A stretch of DNA of 64,000 bases. Origin: Morella rubra. Lineage: Eukaryota; Streptophyta; Magnoliopsida; Fagales; Myricaceae. The notes under the pieces are model-generated. The model was not told the DNA's origin and searched no databases. It worked only from the letters and a program-made list of their open reading frames with translations. The stretch spans positions 32,733,440-32,797,439 of the forward strand of contig CM025851.1 of the NCBI GenBank assembly GCA_003952965.2, in the 5' to 3' direction. The translations under genes were made by a program, and so were the position numbers. Below are positions 47,231 through 59,300 of this stretch, one piece after another; position 1 is the first letter of the stretch, and every line of letters starts with the position of its first letter.

Positions 47231-49543
47231 TCAAAAGGCAGCTAAAGCCTTGCCGGTTGCCACAGCTGCAGCCTTGGGAGGAGCGCTGCTAGCACCAACA
47301 GAAGTGGGAGGAGTGGTTTTTGGGTCAATTTTTGTCTCTGATGCTGGTGGTGGTTTGGGCTTCATATGGGCAGGAGGATTGTGCTTCAGCCTCAGAAGTA
47401 TCTGACGCATCCTTGACAGATCAGTTGGCTTCCCAGGCTTAGGCCCCTGGATCACAACAATGGATGGCTTCTTCTCCTTGTCCTTCTTTCCTCTTTTCTC
47501 TATAATTGGCAGCTCATGGGGTATAAGTTCTCCAATTGCCTTCCAGTAATTCTTCTCAGCTTCAGCATGGAACTTCTCTCGATTTGCCAAAAATAGCTGC
47601 AATATTTCACAATCATTTGTAAGTTAGCTCACAGTGTTAAGTATAATTGAACTTTCTTGGCACAATATGACAGATAGAAGAGCAATAGAGAGCCATATTA
47701 ATATGACAGTAAAATTGTCTCCAGTCAAATTTTTCTCTTTTTCTTTCTCTTTCACTCTATATTTATCAAAGACAAGTCCTAATTGATCTGCACTATGGAG
47801 CTACAAGTTAACTACCAATTCATGCCAACTTTTACTTCAGAAGCTAAAACTTGTACCTATATATACAAAAATTCATAAGCGCTCACACATAATTCAAGGT
47901 TTCTATTTGACCTAAACATCTAGGACCTTATTAAAAAAAATTCGGAACGTTATTCCGTGCAATCCACACATCAACTCCCAAGAACACTTGATTGCATAGT
48001 GAGTCCCCACAACATTGAACCCGTGTAGATCAAGGCCATAAACTTTGTTTTCCAATAGGCTTGAAGTATATGCCTTTAAAACTTATGACAACTATTTAGC
48101 AACTCCAATGCCAACAACACCACGTACTGCATTACAAAGGTAACCCTCCGATACATATGATTCCTACACAACTCCCACTACGGCTGTTCCAAAGAAGGAA
48201 AACAAAAAGACCATGAATATTGCAGAAGACTTTACATGTACAGCCCCTCTAATTGTCCAATACAAGGGATGATGTATGGACAAAATTAGCGACTCTCACA
48301 AATGCAACTAAATTATCATCCACTCGGATGAAGCAAGCACAAATATAACAAAAAAAACAAATTCACAAAACACTCTCGACACACGGGCCAACACCTATTA
48401 TCCAATTGTTGGCAACAGCAGTTCTCTACCAAGCACTTGATAGAAAACAGAGCATGAACCAAGTTCACATCTCCACCGGACCAATGGCATGGTTGACCCT
48501 CTTAAGAATCTTATGTGATAATCTTCGTTTCCCTACCTGTCTCGCATTCTTTCTCTGGCATGTTACCAAACACTCAAAACATAAACTTTCAACATAATCA
48601 ACCCAATGTGTAGAATTTTTAGCACGTAACTTTTAGGACTATTTGCAACATTGAATTCTGGGCACTCACCTTTTCCTTCTCTCTGTTAACAGCTTTGTTG
48701 TTCTCAATTGTAGCACTGCGCTTCTTATAGAACTCAACTTTGTACTCGTCCGCTTCCTCAATTATTTCCTTCAACAACTCCTTCTCCTTCTTCTCCTTCT
48801 CTTCCAGTCGAATAGCATTCTGTCTGCGTATTCTCCCACAAAATTTTACCAATTACAACCACAAACCCGCAAATCCTGCGTCTAAGCTTTTAATTTCACT
48901 AAGAAAATAAAAGTAATAGTGGGGATAAGAAATTAAACATCATAAGAACATCAAATTCTAATCTGACTAAAACTTAACGGTTACAAGAAGCAAATAACTG
49001 ATACGACGTACTCACCTGCGCCAGTCTCTAAGGGCAAAGCCTTCCTCCGCCCGCATCTCCGCCGGCGGAGGCAAGATCGGGCCACCCTCTACGAGCAAAT
49101 TCTGATCTTACTAAAACCTAATTATTAGATGTTACAAGTAGCAGAAAACTCGTACAGCGGACTCACCTGCGCCACTCTCTCAGGGCAAAGCCTTCCTCCG
49201 CCCGCATCTCCGCCGGCGGAGGCAGTATCGGTCCGTCTGACGCGCCGAAACCTCCATCAAATTCATCGCCGTTCTGCTCGGGGGAGAATTCCGAGAATCC
49301 TTCGCCGTCGGAGTACATCGGGGGCGGCGACGGTGTCTCCGTTACCGTCTGCGACGGTAAAACTTCGTCCGTGGTTCCGTAAGCCTGGTTGGCGAAGATC
49401 GGGGTCGAATCTCCAACAGAGTCCTTGACCGACTGGGCGTCGAAGTTCGAGAAGGAGTCGAACCGCTGGGACGGGAGGCGAGGATCGTAGCCGATGTAGC
49501 CGTCGTCGTTGAACGGGCGGGTCGACCCGGTGAATGATGACAT
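47231..49543 (-). CDS. Clathrin light chain
   Basis: Three exons on the minus strand: 49167-49543, 48670-48823 and 47231-47596. Together they encode 298 aa. The ATG at 49541-49543 is chosen because MSSF begins the family-like acidic N-terminus; an in-frame Met ten codons upstream is less likely. Residues 1-100 are acidic and disordered; [11 protein letters not shown] followed by [17 protein letters not shown] is the plant clathrin-light-chain signature. Exon 2 and early exon 3 form the charged helix that binds the heavy chain hub ([19 protein letters not shown], then [16 protein letters not shown]). The C-terminal part has the conserved [15 protein letters not shown] and LKHNPPAH. It coats clathrin vesicles at the plasma membrane and trans-Golgi network. 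Intron 1 holds a duplicated copy of the exon 1 end. Confidence 0.95.
48953..49240. repeat. Tandem duplication (about 145-150 bp) of the exon 1 end and splice donor of the clathrin light chain gene
   Basis: 48953-49096 and 49097-49240 are direct copies. Both contain ACTCACCTGCGCCA (the donor plus exon end on the minus strand) and CCTTCCTCCGCCCGCATCTC, which encodes EMRAEEG. The exon-proximal copy (49163 onward) is the functional one. The intronic copy keeps a donor GT and most of the coding sequence but carries small changes. Confidence 0.88.
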
Positions 49544-50977
49544 TGTCTCGCGACTAGTTTCTCCCCGACCCAAGTTGATCGCTCCGCCGGGAAGCCTCGA
49601 TGAATCTTACGGTTCTTGTGTAATGAGCATCTTTTAAAGAAATCACACGGCTGCGACGAACTGGACTCCATGCTACAAGTTCCACAGTAGTGGTAAATTA
49701 CCTTGGATTCCATTGGCTGGAATGGATGCCGGTCAGAAAGTTTTCCATATAACCAACGGTATACTGACGCGTTTCAAGAAAAAGAAAAGTGCAAGCTGTA
49801 AAGTTAGCAGACATGCCCTTTTCTGCTTCACTGTTCCCAGCGCCTGGGTTCTTCATCGATTCCCCGGCATTTCGAAAAGACAGGTGCGTCGCAGGTGAGG
49901 AGTGGATCCATCCCACGCTTAGAATTTATTTTAAAATTCTAAGCTTTTGATGCCGATTCTTTTCCATTCTTTTTCTAATCCATCACACGGTTTTGTCTTT
50001 GTTTCACAAATAAAGTAAAAAGATAAGGGGAAGAAAAATCGTCCCGATACTATGAATTAATGTCATTAAGTGAGTTCATGCAGTTTAAATTATCAAAATT
50101 TATCAATATAAATTCTGAAGTAATATACATGCTTTTAAATAAGGCTAGAATTATATGTATCCTAAGCAGTAAGCACCTCTGAATTCCGTAATTGTTAATT
50201 AGTTATTGTTCAGCGGCTCAATTAGTGCGTGTATTCAACTTTATTTTACTAATTAATAAATTTTTTGAAATTGCTTTGAAAAACAAATTGTACTATTATC
50301 CAGCTCGTTACAAATCAGTAACAACTTAGGAGTATAGTCCATCCGCTACTCTTCAAATGGGATGAATTTTAAATTTTAGGAATTAATTTAATGAGTTATA
50401 AAATTTTAAACTTATTTAATTTTTATATAAACTACATGGACTAACTTTGTACTTATCCTTACATTTAGTTGCCATTGCGAGTTATGTGATGAAAGCCTTT
50501 CACAAAATTTGTTACAGTATCTCAGGCATCTTTGTAAACAAATATAGGATCCAATCACATTGAAATATGTTCCTATTCCACATATTATACAATTTTTAAA
50601 ATTATTTTATATTAATAGAAAACTATTTGTTACCTATAATTGAATGGTACAATTTAGAGATAGAATAGCAAAACATGCATTAAATGTTGTAGAGTTCAAC
50701 TATCTAATAATTAAAAAAGATAGCATTGAATGTTATAAAATCTACATATTGTGTCTATCTCTCAAAATTTGATACAATTTAAGCAAAAAAATTAGAACTG
50801 ATCAGGATGCAAGTATCATTATCATTAGGGCTCATATCTCATATAATCCTTAAATTTTGTCCCAAAGTATCAAAATAATTCTACAGTTAATCTCCGTCCA
50901 AAAAATGAATGGTCCGACAGTCTATGATCAAGAACAATTTAACACACATCACAACTATGTATGATGAGAGTGAAAAC

Positions 50978-51341
50978 GGGGCATGTTCAACAAAATTTGT
51001 AAAACTAACATCTAAAATCTTAAAAAATCTTATACAATACAAATATTTTTGCACAAACTTTAACAACTTTTCATACAAATTCTAATATATTTCAAAAAAA
51101 ATTCTAACAAATCTTATATCTTCAACTTTTCCATTTAACTCTAACAGTTTTTTTATTAAACAATTACATTAAATTATCAATCTTTATATTTTTTTACAAA
51201 CTGCATAAAAATTAAATATCTTTAACTTTTTAAACAATTTTTATATAAAAATCTATAAAACTTCAATCTAAATAAATATTAACAGCTATATCAAAAATCT
51301 TATAAATCTCATAAATTTTTTTTTATAAAACCAACGTCCCC
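50978..51341. mobile_element. MITE, about 364 bp
   Basis: The ends GGGGCATGTT and (inverted) GGGGACGTTG are imperfect terminal inverted repeats with AT-rich inward symmetry (AAAATTTGTAAAA versus ATAAATTTTT). There is no coding capacity and no clear target duplication. Confidence 0.5.
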
Positions 51342-52098
51342 TAGTTTTAAAAAGAGGGCAATACAAGAAAAATAAGTCATGAACCTGACCATTACCATGA
51401 TAGATGTGCAGTTGATTGTGATGTGCACTCAAAGGAAGTTATGTTCTTACTCCTTAAATAGTCAACGAAACTTTTTTTTTTTTTTTCTAAGTGAGTCAAC
51501 GAACTCAAATGGGAGGAAATAAATGGGAAGTGATTGGTGAGGTACAGCCGTCGGTCGTTGTCTTATTTTCATTGGCCGAAGTATCTTTCCACCCTTAAAT
51601 TGAGAAACTTTCTTCCGTGAGATATCTTTCCACTCTTAAATGAGAAAATTTGTTCCGTCAGATACACTCCACCCGCCTAGGGAATGAACTGGTCTCCATT
51701 ATTGGTTGTGTTACAAAAAAAACTAAAGGGAAGTCGTTACAAAAGAAAAAAAAAAAAGAAAAACAACAAGAGAAAAGAGAAAGAGAAAGAGAAAGAGAAA
51801 GAGAAAGAATTGGTGACATCGATTCCACGATGCTTATTGTATACTCTCCGTTTTGTTTTATCCGTGGAATACGTTTTTGTTTCGTTTTATTGCTCAAAAA
51901 GTGAGGTCCAGATCCTACTAATTATTCATCTTTCCAAATTATAGAATTATAAATAAATAAACAAATAAAACTTTTCCATTTGAACGGTTATAAAGTACAG
52001 ACTTGAAGTCCTGAATTGTGTGCTTGAGGTCCAGAACCCACTAGTTATTACTCATTTGACAATTTGTAATTAAAATTATAAAATTTGACAAATTATAT

Positions 52099-52660
52099 TA
52101 AAAGTGGGTACAAAAACGGATGGAATTGGATCTGTTTTCACTGAAAAGGAATAGAGTTTTTAGAATTGGAATTAGAAATTTCGGTTTTATTATGTGGACT
52201 TTTTTGGTTAGATTTATTTGAGTCCTAATAAGCCTATTAGACATTTTGGATTAGAAATTTGCACAAATTATTTTGTTATACATAATAAATTAACAATACA
52301 TAACATGTAAAATAAATATTCATTAAAATCTAAAATAAATATTCATCTAAAATAAAATTACAACATTATAAAATTATAGACATCATAAAAGGTTTTAAGC
52401 CCTATTTTAAAATTACAATGTTTTAAATCATATCTAAAATAAAATAAACTTACCTAAAAGCTAAAGTAAAATAACAAGATTTTGAGCCAAATTATTATTT
52501 TTTAAATAATTAAAAGAAGCCGAAACTGAAAATCTCGTTAATTCTGACGGAATTTTCAATTTTGATTCCCAAAAATATAAAAAATATATTTCGATTCTGG
52601 TACATGTCGAAATTGAAAACTGAAATTTCGATTTTAGCTGGAATTTTTATCTACCATTAC
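52099..52660. mobile_element. hAT-type MITE with perfect 8-bp target duplication, 562 bp
   Basis: AATTATAT flanks both sides (52091-52098 and 52661-52668), a perfect 8-bp duplication. The right end read inward (TAATGGTAGATAAAAATTCC) is homologous to the left end of the 4694-5217 element (TAAGGGTGACAAAAAATTCC). The two are one family in opposite orientation. There is no transposase. Confidence 0.75.
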
Positions 52661-53000
52661 AATTATATGTCAACCTAGTAATAGATTTACATTTTATATC
52701 TCTATGGCTCTTAGCGTTAACATAGTTAAATTTTCACAATCTGAACTAACAAATTATAATATGGAATACAAAGTCTAATTCTATAAAACGTTTGGTTAAG
52801 AAATTTTTTTTTGTTAAAAAAAATTAAAAAATTTTAAGATAAGTCAAAAATTTTATTTAAATATTTTTGACCTTTTACAAGTACGTGGATACTTTTTCAT
52901 AAAACAAAAATTATCAAATTGAAGGAACGCGGCAATCTAACCAAACCGATAGATGGACGTTCGAAAGGGGATCTTGAGAACTCCGGCCTTAGTCGACTGA

Positions 53001-53014
53001 CACGTGTATAAATA
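53001..53014 (+). promoter_or_regulatory. G-box next to a TATA box upstream of the CPL2-like gene
   Basis: CACGTG (53001-53006) directly abuts TATAAATA (53007-53014), about 355 bp before the start codon. A second TATA-like CTATAAATG lies at about 53153-53161. Which one is used is not known. Confidence 0.4.
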
Positions 53015-53368
53015 GGTGTCTTATTACCCCGCAAAGAGCGTGACCCTTCTTCCTTGCCTTGCTGGCCTACCACGATTGGCTACTACACAGTACTGTCGTA
53101 ATTTCGTACTAAACGAACGGTATATATTTATTCGGCCCCTTTCGGCTTTCGCCTATAAATGTAGAAGTTAGAACCCCTGCCTTCGTTGGAGGGGGGAAGA
53201 GAGGAGAGAGAGAGAGAGAGCGAAGAGCTCGGAGTGAGACGAGAAGCAAAAACATAGACAGCATAGCCAGAAAATAAAACCTGAAATTCCACGCAGATAC
53301 TCCTCATTTTGCGGACATTTGCGATTTTGTCTGTTTTCCTTGCTTGTGGTCGACTCAAGTTGATTTAA

Positions 53369-56300
53369 ATGAGTCGTTTAGGGTTTAAATCGGTGGTCTA
53401 TGACGGAGACTTGCGTTTGGGAGAGCTGGACGCTGTCCCAGTGAAGGACCCGAATTTTCAGTTCCCAAATAACGAGATTCGTATCCACCACATATCGCCA
53501 CCGAGCGAACGATGCCCTCCACTCTCAATTCTCCAGACGATTTCTTCCTTTTCAGTTCGGTGCAAGCTGGAGTCGTCCGTGCCGGTCGAACAGACCCATC
53601 TGATCAGCCTCCACTCTTCGTGCTTCTACGGACTAAAGGTCCCTCCTCTTTTCGCCTCATTCCCGAATTTCTTTCTCCTTTTAAATTTTCTGTCCAAAAG
53701 TTAAATCTCATATACGTCGCTGAGAATGTAGGAAATGTTTGACAATTGACAAAAGTAACTGACCTGTTTTAATTTGCTCGTAGTTCCGGAATCGAGTTGA
53801 ATTTCCGGAATATGGAAACTGCGACAAGTAGAAATGAAGGAAATGTATAGATGCCTTATATCCGGCATTTTTGGATTATATTCTTTTACTGGAAACTAAA
53901 CCGTGGGTAGGAACTTTCTTTGATTATGTAATACAGACAGCTGTGGTGTTGATTGGAGACCAAGAGATTCACTTGGTGGCAATGCCGAGTAAGCAGAAGA
54001 AGTTTCCGTGCTTTTGGTGCTATGCTGCTCCTACTGGTCTGTACGAAGCAAGTTTAAGGATGCTAAATCTACGTTGTCTTGCAATCGTGTTCGATCTTGA
54101 TGAGACCCTCATTGTTGCGAACACCATGAAGTCGTTCGAGGACAGAATTGAGGCTCTTCGAGCTTGGATAGCGCGTGAAACTGATCAGGTGCGCATCTCA
54201 GGAATGACTGCCGAAATGAAGCGTTACATTGACGATCGAATGCTGTTGAAGCAGTACACGGAGAATGATTGTTTGGTGGACAATAGTGGGAAGGTGTTGA
54301 AGGTTCAAATGGAGGAGGTTCGGCCACTGTCTGATAACCATGAAAGAGTTTTTCGGCCTGTAATTCGATTACAAGAGAAGAACATTGTTCTTACTCGTAT
54401 CAATCCTGAGGTTAGAGGATCTCAATCGGTGCTCTATCTGTGTTTCCATATCCTCTATATTCAATGCACGCCTCTCATGGTTTTTCCCTTACATTAGTGG
54501 ATGGAGCAACTCGTAATGGATTTGGTAGAGTGGTTACCATCTTAATGAAACAAAATTGATGATACAGGACCTTGAATCCTTCTTGAACACATTTATTGTC
54601 TTCAATAGAATCTGCCTTATAACCATTAATGAGAAAATTGATAGTTCTTAGAAAAGAACTTTCTTCATTGTTGTCCTAGATCCTTATGCATTGGTAAAGC
54701 TGTGCTCGCTGAGGAGTTAAATGGCTCTGAAGTTTTGCAACATGCGCACAGAAATGCTGATGTTGTTCATTTTGTGGCTGTTGATACATATTCCTTTTAA
54801 GATGTGTCTGAAGAAAGTGAGCTAGTGTGGCTGTAAAGATAATATGTTTGTGCATCCTCACGGGTCAAGCATCTGAATTTATGTGATAATGCCAGCTGAT
54901 GTGGGAGTTTGGATGGGCCAAGCATCTTGTGGCAACATTTATGCTGTCTCCAATCTCCATCCACAAATCTGTGTCGGGTTTCTAGTTTAGCAAGAACACT
55001 TTTAGGAAAACTTGGGAACATGTATAGCAGTTGCTGGCTAATGCTAATCTTATGATATAGGAATTGTGGATAGATGGTTAATCTGCTACGTGTTTACTGC
55101 ACATTTGAAATAGAAAATTTCAGGCTTTCTGAGTCTTATCTTCCGAACTGGTTGTTTTGTTTTTGCAGATTCGTGATACAAGTGTGCTTGTGAGGTTACG
55201 ACCTGCCTGGGAGGACTTGAGAAGTTATTTAACTGCAAAAGGAAGGAAACGATTTGAAGTCTATGTGTGCACGATGGCAGAAAGAGATTATGCTTTAGAA
55301 ATGTGGAGACTTCTAGACCCAGAGTCAAACCTTATAGGTTCAAAGCAACTCCTGGACCGTGTTATCTGTGTTAAATCAGGCAAGTATTGTTATCATTTAT
55401 AGAATGTTATGCTTGGAATCTTCCATTATCCCTGTTCTGCAGTTTGTTTTAATGTTTATATTGTGCTAAGTGATTTCAGATATTCTTCAGGTTCTTAGCT
55501 CTGTGGTCATGGTAGCCACCTCTTTCATTTTCATCATATTTTTTTGGACTCTCCTTTTGAACCTAAATCAATTGTGAAATCCTTTACCTGGTTCTGACTG
55601 AGCAGGCTCCAGGAAATCTTTGCTAAATGTCTTCCAAGATGCCATGTGTCATCCAAAGATGGCAATGGTAATTGATGACCGTTCGAAGGTTTGGGAAGAC
55701 AAGGACCAACCACGAGTTCACGTGGTTCCAGCATTCACTCCTTACTATGCTCCTCAAGCAGAGGTACTAAATTCTGTCTTTGTAAATTCTATATTTGTTG
55801 AGATAAATTCCTTTAATTTATATTCTTTTAAAATGCCGTATCACTTTTCTTTTTTCCTGTTTTGTTTGTTGAATAGACAGCCCATCCTGTACCAGTTCTC
55901 TGTGTAGCAAGAAACGTTGCGTGCAATGTCAGAGGTTATTTTTTCAAGTAAGAGTTGTTTTATCGTAAAATCATTTGTATTTTATGTAAGCATGCAATGT
56001 TGAGAAATGGTTTATGGGTTTCCTTCTTTTTTGTGATGCTTGAATCCAGAGAGTTTGATGAGAATTTATTAAGACGAATCTCTGAAGTCTTTTATGAGGA
56101 TGAGGTGGTAAACTTACCTCCTGCTCCTGATGTTAGCAACTACATGATATCAGAGGTATTTCAACTGATTTGATTCCCAATCCACTGATGAAACTCATAT
56201 ATTTCTTTGTATGTTGTATTTGGCTGTTGCCAAATATCACTTGTACTTTGTCCCTTTTTTCTTTACTTTTGTTTAAAAAGATTTCTTACCAAATGTTTCT

Positions 56301-59300
56301 GAATGTCAGGATGCTGGATTTGTACCAAATGGTAGTACTAATGCTCCTATGAGTGAAGGAATGAACGGTGTTGAAGTTGAACGGAGATTAAACCAGTCGG
56401 TAGGATTTTAATATATTAAAGACATGGCTTTATTTCTGAATCCTCAGTGATCTCAGTGAGATGAGTATGGTAATTTGGTAGAGTTTCTGACAGGGGAATG
56501 TTTTTCTTGTGGCAGTTTTCTCCATTGCTGCTCCTTATGTACCTTAGCATATTAGGAATTTGATAACTTATTTACATTTTCTTCTCATTTTTGTTTTTCA
56601 GGATGAGAAGTATGTTAACGACTCAGCTACTCATTTGTTGACAGAATCAAGATATGAAACCTCTCAGCCACCTGTTGCAATCTTACCAAATGCCATTGGC
56701 CCTGTATCTTCAAAAACACTGATGCCTTCCCAGAGTATGTGCTTATGTATCGTAATATATTTATGTCTTGGAAATTTTTTGATATCTGCATTGACTGTAT
56801 ATTCTGCATGTCTTCCTATTTGATGTCGCCAATTACATTTTAGAACCTGGTTTGCTTGGAGCTCCAGTTAGAAGAGACTGCATCTCATCTGATCGTGATT
56901 ATGATATGAAGAGAGGACTGCTTACAATGAAGCATGGTGTAGATCCGAGGAATCAAAGCTCAGGTGAACCCCCTCTTCTGTCACGATTACCTACACAACC
57001 GGCATTATTGATGCCTCCACAGGGAGGCTGGTTGGTGGAAGATGATATCAGTAGAGGGGATTCAAATAATAGAACTTTGGGAATTGTTCAAGAGGTGGAT
57101 GCGTTAAAACCTGATAAGCAGTGTATCCATCCAAAACCATTTTCACCTAGCACGCCGGGATCTACGCCTACCGGTTCACTCTCACAAACATCCCAAATGA
57201 AGGTTGAAGAGGTTTGTTCTGGACATTCTCCACACTTGTCCTAGAAATCACTTTCTAGTTTTGATAATCTTTTCTCCAGGAACGAGCACTCAGTAAATGT
57301 TTCTTCTTGCTTATACATAGGCATCTGCTGCTTATGATTTGCAAAAGCAAAATTTTCCACCTGGAAGTCAGCTGTCAGGTATGGTAACTTCCAAAATTAT
57401 GAGGTTATCTATGTTAACTTCTAAACTTCAAATACATAAAATTTTTATACGTATTAAAACAGGCTATCAAGGAAGGCACCCTTTGGGGTCTCCATGCACG
57501 AAACTTTCAAGGATACTCCCTTGTTATGCATTATATTGCCTTCTAGCTACTAACCGAAGTCTTCTTGAACTACCAACTTTCCTTTCAAAATGCCCTGATT
57601 GCAACTCGGAATAACTGTCCTTATTGGATGAACACAATGCGTTGACTGTACTTTACATCCATGGACAGTTTCTCTGTTCTTCCTCTAATTATATTTGTTT
57701 TGGTGCTAAAATTTCATTGTCCTCCTTTGTAAATATCTTAATGTTTTTAATTTTGTTTATCTTTACTATTTTTAATGTTGCATAGTTTGTTCTGCATTGA
57801 AATCAGATGGTTGGGCATTGTAGCCTTTGCTGTAAATGTCAACCTTGAACGAAAAGCTTGGTGAAGCGTTTTTTATGGATGATTCTTTTTCTGCTGACCA
57901 ATGCCGATCTGCATTATCCATTTTTCTGATTGGAGTTTCTTGCAGAGGTTGGTGCATCTCAAAATCAGGTGTCCAGTAGCAGAGATATTCCAACTGAAGC
58001 TGGAAAATCGAACCTGATACCTTCCCCTTTATCTATTGTGGTGCTGCAAGAAATTGCACGAAGATGCAGTTCCAAGGTACAGATGCATCCTGGGAGATAC
58101 TTTGCTCCTCCCATTTTTTTAGTTTTTTCCTCTTGCTGTTAACCACATCCTGTCCTACTATGCAGGTTGAGTTCAGGTCTGTTGTCAGCACCAGTAAGGA
58201 TTTGCAATTTTCTGTTGAGGTCAGTGAAACCATTTGCCTTTGTTGAATGTTATTTTGAATCTTTACCTGTCTGAAGACCAATCAAGGATCATCTTGTGGT
58301 GTGCAATGAAAATGTATATTTTTTTCTTTGCCAGTGTCTATGGATGGTTTGAGCATCACCACCTGTTAGTTAGATTATGGAAATGTTTCTTACCATGCGG
58401 TGTTTCTTTTAAGAAGTTGCTGCTCATAGTGGTTGATAAGTCTAGCTTTACTGTTCCAAGTTGTACGGATTCTGTTTCTTGGTGTTTGTTTCCATAGATA
58501 CACGATTCAAATCAATTAGCTTTAGTCCCAATTAGCTGCAAACTCTTTCTTTGTCCTCCTCTCTTTCATTTTCAATTAGCTGCAACCATCTTGTTTGTAT
58601 GTAAACTCTACCAAGCTCATTCTGTTGATCCATTGGTGTAGGTTTTGTTCACTGGCGAGAAGATAGGGGTTGGAATGGGTAAGACGAGGAAAGATGCTCA
58701 ACAGCAAGCTGCTGAAAATGCTCTCCACGGCTTAGCTGGTAAAACCATCCACTCTGTAATTCTCCATGGCAGATTTCTTGTTTTTCTTGTTTTAAGTGGA
58801 GTTACATTTTTTATTACATAATCTTAGTAACAATGGATTGGATATGTTTGTTTTTTTGCTGTGTATATTTTTTTACCAAATTTTCCTATGAATATATAAC
58901 TAATGCGGCTAAAAAATTATGGAGCTACTTGTAATCATTTAAGTGCTCTAGTCAACAAGGAAGTTAATCGTTGAGCACATTTATGCCACCCTGGTAATGG
59001 TAATAACTATTTTACATGCAATCACTATTTTCAATCCTCATTGGTGCTTGTCTTTCGATTCTAATGAATCAAGATATCATTAATGCAATGCTTCTGAATG
59101 CATTTCTACTCATGGTATTGCAGAAAAATATGTGGCATATATTGCACCACGTTCTGGGGCTGTCGACAGAGATTTTGATAAACTTTCTCTTGGAAATGAA
59201 AATGGATTTCTATGGGATCTTGTCAGTGCTGGAATGAATGAACAGCTAGGAGAAGATGGGTTGCCCAAAGAAAGTGCTACTGAGGTGGGAATTTCTAATG

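Larger units (their letters stand above)
49544..53368. other. Intergenic region between divergent clathrin light chain and CPL2-like genes
   Basis: AT-rich DNA with two MITEs (50978-51341, 52099-52660) and a (GAAA)n-like tract at about 51772-51808. The last 400 bp hold the CPL2-like promoter and leader, including a (GA)n run at 53199-53220. No gene was recognised. Confidence 0.6.
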
